From Rhizobiales bacterium CCH10-E5 (GTDB lineage Bacteria; Pseudomonadota; Alphaproteobacteria; Rhizobiales; Beijerinckiaceae): a DNA stretch of 17,690 bases. A program made the position numbers and the translations under genes. The notes below the pieces were generated by a model. That model was given only the letters and a program-made list of their open reading frames with translations. It made no database searches and was not told the origin of the DNA. The DNA is taken from NCBI GenBank assembly GCA_001556125.1, contig LSIG01000131.1, forward strand, positions 1 through 17,690. Direction: 5' to 3'. Positions 14,011 to 17,690 of the stretch are shown one piece after another (the first letter of the stretch is position 1; every line of letters starts with the position of its first letter).

Positions 14011-14679
14011 TCAGAGCCCGACGAGGCCGGGGAGGCCGCCGATGTCCTTGATCTCATGCGTGCTGTAATAGGGGTTCGCTGGCTCGTGGCCGCGATTGAC
14101 GAAAACGCGGGCAGCGATCTTCATGTCATAGGCGGTCATCTGGTCGTAGCGGAAGCTGGACGAGCAGTGCATCACGTCCTGCGGGCCGCAGCCGAGCTGG
14201 TCGAACATGTATTCGAAGGCCTGCATGCGGGGTTTGTAAGCCTGGGCCTCCTGCGCCGTGTAGGCGGCATGGAAGGGCGCGCCGAGCTTCGCGACGGAAT
14301 GCGGGATCAGGTCCGTCATCGAGTTCGAGAGAATGACGAGGGGGATTTCCGTCGCGACCTTGGCGAGGCCGGCCGGCACGTCGGGATGGGGGCCCCAGGT
14401 CGGGATCTCGTCGATGATCTTCTGGGCGTCGGCCGGATCATAAGCGAAGCCGTGCAGCTTGCAGGTGCGCGCGACGGCATCGCGGACGACGTCCTGATAG
14501 GGCTTCCAGGGGCCGAGCACCTCGTCGAGGCGATAGCTGCTGAAATCCTCGACGAAGGCGTCCATCTGCGCCGGGGACAGGCGCGAGCCGTAGACCCGCC
14601 GCGCCGCGGGACCCATCTCGAAATAGATCAGGGTGCCGTAGCAGTCGAAGGTGATGAATTTCGGCCGCCAGGTGGTCAT
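14011..14679 (-). CDS. Type II haloacid dehalogenase-like hydrolase
   Basis: 222-residue HAD-superfamily hydrolase of the L-2-haloacid dehalogenase (type II) group. The nucleophile Asp12 is in FDCYGTL, Ser118-Asn119 are in VILSNS, Lys149 is in AYKP and Asp179 in SSSFRYD. Arg50 (EDFSSYR) sits where L-2-haloacid dehalogenases have the carboxylate/halide-binding Arg. These positions are close to those of characterised haloacid dehalogenases, so dehalogenation is possible, but many relatives act on phosphate esters or unknown substrates. The gene is four bases upstream of the aldehyde dehydrogenase start, a strong sign of co-transcription and a role in the same pathway. It is preceded by a 158-base gap in which I see no gene or clear promoter. 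Confidence 0.88.
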   Translation of the reverse strand: MTTWRPKFITFDCYGTLIYFEMGPAARRVYGSRLSPAQMDAFVEDFSSYRLDEVLGPWKPYQDVVRDAVARTCKLHGFAYDPADAQKIIDEIPTWGPHPDVPAGLAKVATEIPLVILSNSMTDLIPHSVAKLGAPFHAAYTAQEAQAYKPRMQAFEYMFDQLGCGPQDVMHCSSSFRYDQMTAYDMKIAARVFVNRGHEPANPYYSTHEIKDIGGLPGLVGL

Positions 14680-14837
14680 GGTCCGCTCGCTCTCTGGAAA
14701 AGGCGGACATGGCCGCCGATGAGCCGAGACTAGCGGCGGGGAGCGGGGGCGGGCGTGGATTTGCGGGCCGGCGGCCCAAGATTCTGCCGATCAGTTCGGC
14801 ATCGGCAGCATGGATTGCCACGCCGCTGCCACGCGTC

Positions 14838-16160
14838 TCAGAACTCTCCGACCTCGCCCTGCGAGCCATCGAGGAGGCGGGCATGGCGGAAGGGGCGGGG
14901 GTCGACGATCGGGGTATCGCCGGTGGCGAGATCGGCGGCGAGATGGCCGGCGCCGGGGCCGAGCCCGAAGCCATGGCCGCTGAGGCCGGCGGCCAGGACG
15001 AGGCCTTTCAGCCCGACGGTCGGCGAGATCACCGGCACGGCATCGGGCGTCGAGTCGATATAGCTGCCCCAGCTTTCGCGCACAGGGACGGCGCGCAGGG
15101 CCGGCACGAGCGCATGGGCGCGCTCCAGCAGGGTCGCGATCGCCTTCTGGCTGGGGGCGGGGTCGAGCACGCGGATGCGCTCGAAAGGCGTCTCCTGGTC
15201 GAGCGTCCAGCGGCTGAGTGACTCGGGGCCGTTGAAGAAGGAGGAGCCGATGCCAAACTCGACCGCCTTCAGCCGCTTGACGAACATCGGCATGAACTGG
15301 CGGGCGAAGCGGATGCCCTGTGGCGTCAGCTCGAGCGTGCCCTTGCCGCTGATCGCGATCGTGTAGCTGCCGTCGAGGCGGCGCGTCAGGGCGATTTCGG
15401 GCGTGTAGAACGCCTCGAGCCAGGGCGGCGCCACTTCCGTGCGCAGGCTGGTGACGCGCACGCTCGCCTGCGGGAAGAGGACGCCGTGATGGCGGCAGAA
15501 GCCCGAGGCCCAGGCGCCGCCCGAGAGGATGACCGACTGGGTGCGGATCGTGCCCTTTTCGGTGACGATACCGGTGACGCTGCCGTTGGCGACATCGAGC
15601 CCACGCGCGGCGCAGCCCTGGTGGATCGTCGCGCCATGCTGGCGGGCGCCCAGCGCCAGAACCGGCGCGGCGAGCGCCGGTTCGGCCTTGCCGTCGGTCA
15701 CCGAATGCACGCCACCGAGCCAGGTGCGGCCGGTGCCCGCCGTCATGGCGGAGGCTTCCGGCCCGGTCAGCATCCGCGTCTCGACGCCGAACTGCTTCGC
15801 CGTCTCGCGCCAGCGCTCCCATTGCGCGATCTGCGCGGCGTCATTGGTGGTGTAGACCAGCCCGCAGCGGCGGAAGCCCGGATCCTCGCCGATCTCGGTG
15901 GCGAAACCGTCCCACAGCTCCATGGAGCGGATCGCGAGCGGCAATTCGCGCGCGTCGCGGTTCTGCTGACGGCACCAGCCCCAGTTGCGGCTGGACTGCT
16001 CGCCGCCGACGACGCCCTTCTCGACGAGGGCCACCGAGCGGCCGCGCTTCGCCAGGAAATAGGCGGCCGCCGCACCGACGATGCCGCCGCCGATGACGAC
16101 GACATCGGCCTGAGCGGGCAGGGCGGCGTCGCTGGCGATGGGCTTGATCGTGGGGCTCAT
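14838..16160 (-). CDS. FAD-dependent DAO-type oxidoreductase (DadA/glycine-oxidase-like)
   Basis: 440-residue flavoprotein of the DAO superfamily. VVVIGGGIVGAAAAYFLAKRG (residues about 20-40) is the FAD Rossmann motif, with Glu of VALVEKG binding the ribose. It is followed by GGEQSSRNWGWCRQQNRD, a subgroup signature distinct from the SGRNGG of the PuuB-like protein in this window. The FAD loop near the C-terminus is LAAGLSGHGFGLGPGAGHLAADL, and WGSYIDSTPDAVPVI is the usual strand before it. Family members oxidise D-amino acids, sarcosine, glycine or opine-type secondary amines; the substrate here is open. GGAGA lies about seven bases before the ATG. It lies 71 bases downstream of the amidase stop, probably in one operon. 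Confidence 0.88.
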   Translation of the reverse strand: MSPTIKPIASDAALPAQADVVVIGGGIVGAAAAYFLAKRGRSVALVEKGVVGGEQSSRNWGWCRQQNRDARELPLAIRSMELWDGFATEIGEDPGFRRCGLVYTTNDAAQIAQWERWRETAKQFGVETRMLTGPEASAMTAGTGRTWLGGVHSVTDGKAEPALAAPVLALGARQHGATIHQGCAARGLDVANGSVTGIVTEKGTIRTQSVILSGGAWASGFCRHHGVLFPQASVRVTSLRTEVAPPWLEAFYTPEIALTRRLDGSYTIAISGKGTLELTPQGIRFARQFMPMFVKRLKAVEFGIGSSFFNGPESLSRWTLDQETPFERIRVLDPAPSQKAIATLLERAHALVPALRAVPVRESWGSYIDSTPDAVPVISPTVGLKGLVLAAGLSGHGFGLGPGAGHLAADLATGDTPIVDPRPFRHARLLDGSQGEVGEF

Positions 16161-16231
16161 GGCAGGTCTCCGGCAGATCCAGGCCGGACCACTAGCGGCG
16201 TTTGGCGCCGCTGCCTTGGATCATTTTCGCA

Positions 16232-17575
16232 TCAGGCGGCCAATGCGGCCTCGACGGCGGCCGCGACCGCGAACAGAGCCGCATCGCCACCGGTCTCCCC
16301 CATCAGCATCAGGCCGACGGGGGCCTCGCCGTGGCGGTTGCAGGGCAGGCTGATGGCGCAGCGATTGAGGAAGTTGCCGAGGCTCGGATTGCGCAGCAGG
16401 AGCGCGTTGAGGCGGTAATACTCCGCGTCCTCGGCCAGTTCCGCGATGCGCGGCGCCACGATCGGGCAGGTCGGCATCAGCAGCGCGTCGAAGGGGGCGG
16501 TCAGCGCGTCCATCGCCGCAACGATGCGACAGCGTGCCGCGGTCAGGGCGACATAGTCGGCGGCGGTCATCGCGGCGCCGGCCTCGATGCGGCTGCGGAC
16601 GCGCGGATCGTAGAGATCGCCCTTCGCGGCCAGCAGATCGCGATGCCAGTCATAGGATTCCGGGCCGGTGAAGCCGCCGCGGCTCATCGCGGGAGCGATG
16701 TCGAGCAACGGCGAGAACGAGGTTTCGCTGATCTGCGCGCCCTGCGCCGTCAGCGACGCGACCGCGCGCTCGAAGGCGGCAGTGACGGTCGCGTCCATGC
16801 CGTCGCGCATGATCTCGCGGGGGATGGCGAGCCGCAGGCCCGCAAGCGGGCGCGCCTTCGGCAGCGCAGGGGTCTCTCCGGCGAGGACCGCATCGACGAT
16901 GGCGCAGCAGGCGACGCTGGCGCCGAGCGGCCCCAGCGAATCGAGGCTGCCCGAGAGCGGCACGACGCCGTCGAGCGGCACGCGCCGCGCGGTCGGCTTG
17001 TAGCCGACGATGCCGCAGAGCGCGGCGGGGATGCGGCAGGAGCCGCCGGTGTCGCTGCCGAGCGCGACCACCGACATGCCGTCCGCGACGGCCACCGCCG
17101 AGCCGGAGGAGGAGCCGCCGGGGATGCGGGCAGCGGCGCGGTCCCAGGGGCTGAGCGGCGTGCCGTAATGCGGGTTGGCGCCGATGCCGGAATAGGCGAA
17201 CTCGGTCATGTTGGTGCGGCCGACGGGGATGAAGCCGGCCGCCAGCATGCGCGCGATCGTCGGGGCGTGGGCCCTGGCGGGTGCGGCGTCGGCGAGCGCG
17301 CGCGAACCCGCCATCGTGACCTCGCCCGCAACGTCGAACAGATCCTTCACCGCGAAGGGGATGCCGGCATAGGGCGAGGGCGCGCGCCCGGCGCGGCGCA
17401 GGGCGTCATGGGCATCGGCTGCGGTACGAGCGGCTTCGGCTGAAACGGAGATGAAGGTGCGGGCACCTTCGCCTGCCGGATCGGCGATCGCCGCCAGGCA
17501 GTTCTCGACCAGGGCGCGCGCCGTGGTGGCGCCGCTCGCCAGCGCTTCGGCGCAGCCTTGAACGGTCCGCAGCAT
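16232..17575 (-). CDS. Amidase-signature-family hydrolase
   Basis: 447-residue amidase with the Ser-cisSer-Lys triad. The Lys is Lys77 (GIPFAVKDLFDVAG), the cis-Ser lies in PGGSSSGSAVAVA (residues 152-164) and the nucleophile is Ser179 in GSDTGGSCRIPA. It cleaves carboxamide or ureido-type C-N bonds; it resembles AtzF/indoleacetamide-hydrolase-like catabolic members more than GatA, because no gatB/gatC is nearby and the gene sits with catabolic enzymes. GGAGA lies about eight bases before the ATG at 17575. It is the first gene of the minus-strand series amidase - FAD oxidoreductase - HAD - aldehyde dehydrogenase, fitting a step that releases the amine or acid from an amide. Confidence 0.9.
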   Translation of the reverse strand: MLRTVQGCAEALASGATTARALVENCLAAIADPAGEGARTFISVSAEAARTAADAHDALRRAGRAPSPYAGIPFAVKDLFDVAGEVTMAGSRALADAAPARAHAPTIARMLAAGFIPVGRTNMTEFAYSGIGANPHYGTPLSPWDRAAARIPGGSSSGSAVAVADGMSVVALGSDTGGSCRIPAALCGIVGYKPTARRVPLDGVVPLSGSLDSLGPLGASVACCAIVDAVLAGETPALPKARPLAGLRLAIPREIMRDGMDATVTAAFERAVASLTAQGAQISETSFSPLLDIAPAMSRGGFTGPESYDWHRDLLAAKGDLYDPRVRSRIEAGAAMTAADYVALTAARCRIVAAMDALTAPFDALLMPTCPIVAPRIAELAEDAEYYRLNALLLRNPSLGNFLNRCAISLPCNRHGEAPVGLMLMGETGGDAALFAVAAAVEAALAA

Positions 17576-17648
17576 GATCGTCTCTCCGGTAGGGCTCTGT
17601 GCTTTTCGCTTAGCTGCGGCGGATGAGGAAATCCATGCGCGACCTGTG

Positions 17649-17690
17649 CCCTTCCCCCCGCTTGCGGTGGGGAAGGGTTAGGGATGGGGG
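17649..17690. repeat. GC-rich intergenic hairpin repeat, partial at window edge
   Basis: CCCTTCCCC (17649-17657) pairs with GGGGAAGGG (17669-17677), with an inner CCGC-TT-GCGG at 17658-17667, then GTTAGGGATGGGGG-like sequence to the edge. The form matches dispersed hairpin repeats common between genes in related bacteria. It lies upstream of the amidase gene and is cut by the window, so its full extent is unknown. Confidence 0.6.

Noticed and set aside
16202..17443. Long open plus-strand frame of 413 codons opposite the amidase
   Set aside because: The amidase on the other strand has all catalytic motifs; this protein is Arg/Ala/Gly repetitive without recognisable domains.

Overview
The window looks like chromosome of a high-GC alphaproteobacterium of the order Hyphomicrobiales. 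Bosea or a relative of Bradyrhizobium/Methylobacterium is my best guess, inferred from the GC-rich codon use, a FixK-type promoter motif and the palindromic intergenic repeats; no marker gene fixes the genus. There are no RNA genes, CRISPR arrays or phage genes.

Left end (1-2400) is a mobile-element scar. It holds the C-terminal part of an ISL3-family transposase that runs off the window edge, then a TPR-protein fragment with AT-richer codons, then a 464-bp internally deleted IS3-family element. That element keeps orfA, its ribosome-binding site and both terminal inverted repeats but has lost almost all of orfB.

Between 2400 and 4790 lie two stand-alone genes. One is a short-chain dehydrogenase-like protein whose usual catalytic Tyr and Lys are absent. 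The other is hemN, the oxygen-independent coproporphyrinogen III dehydrogenase, preceded by a FixK/FNR-type box placed about 41 bp upstream of a predicted transcription start, as expected for low-oxygen control.

From 4880 to 10018 (plus strand) runs a metabolic series: bicupin, GNAT acetyltransferase, GhrA-like hydroxyacid reductase, short AraC-type regulator, class III aminotransferase, Lrp/AsnC-type regulator. Cupin, GNAT and reductase are tightly packed and look co-transcribed. A second, divergent copy of the same two-lobed GNAT lies at 10041-10916 on the minus strand, back to back with a PuuB-like FAD amine oxidoreductase (11101-12378, plus).

From 12537 to 17575 a minus-strand series reads, in transcription order: amidase, DadA/glycine-oxidase-type FAD oxidoreductase, type II haloacid-dehalogenase-like hydrolase, aldehyde dehydrogenase. 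A nested palindromic repeat (12401-12514) lies between the two converging blocks, and the start of another GC-rich repeat closes the window.

Taken together the right two thirds resemble a locus for breaking down amines, amino acids or amides. An amidase would free the substrate, FAD oxidases or the transaminase would remove the amino group, the aldehyde dehydrogenase would oxidise the resulting aldehyde, the GhrA-like enzyme would reduce a 2-oxoacid such as glyoxylate, and the GNAT pair might acetylate amines. Two regulators (AraC and Lrp type) could provide substrate sensing. The substrate is not evident from sequence, and no transporter or glutamylpolyamine synthetase is in view.
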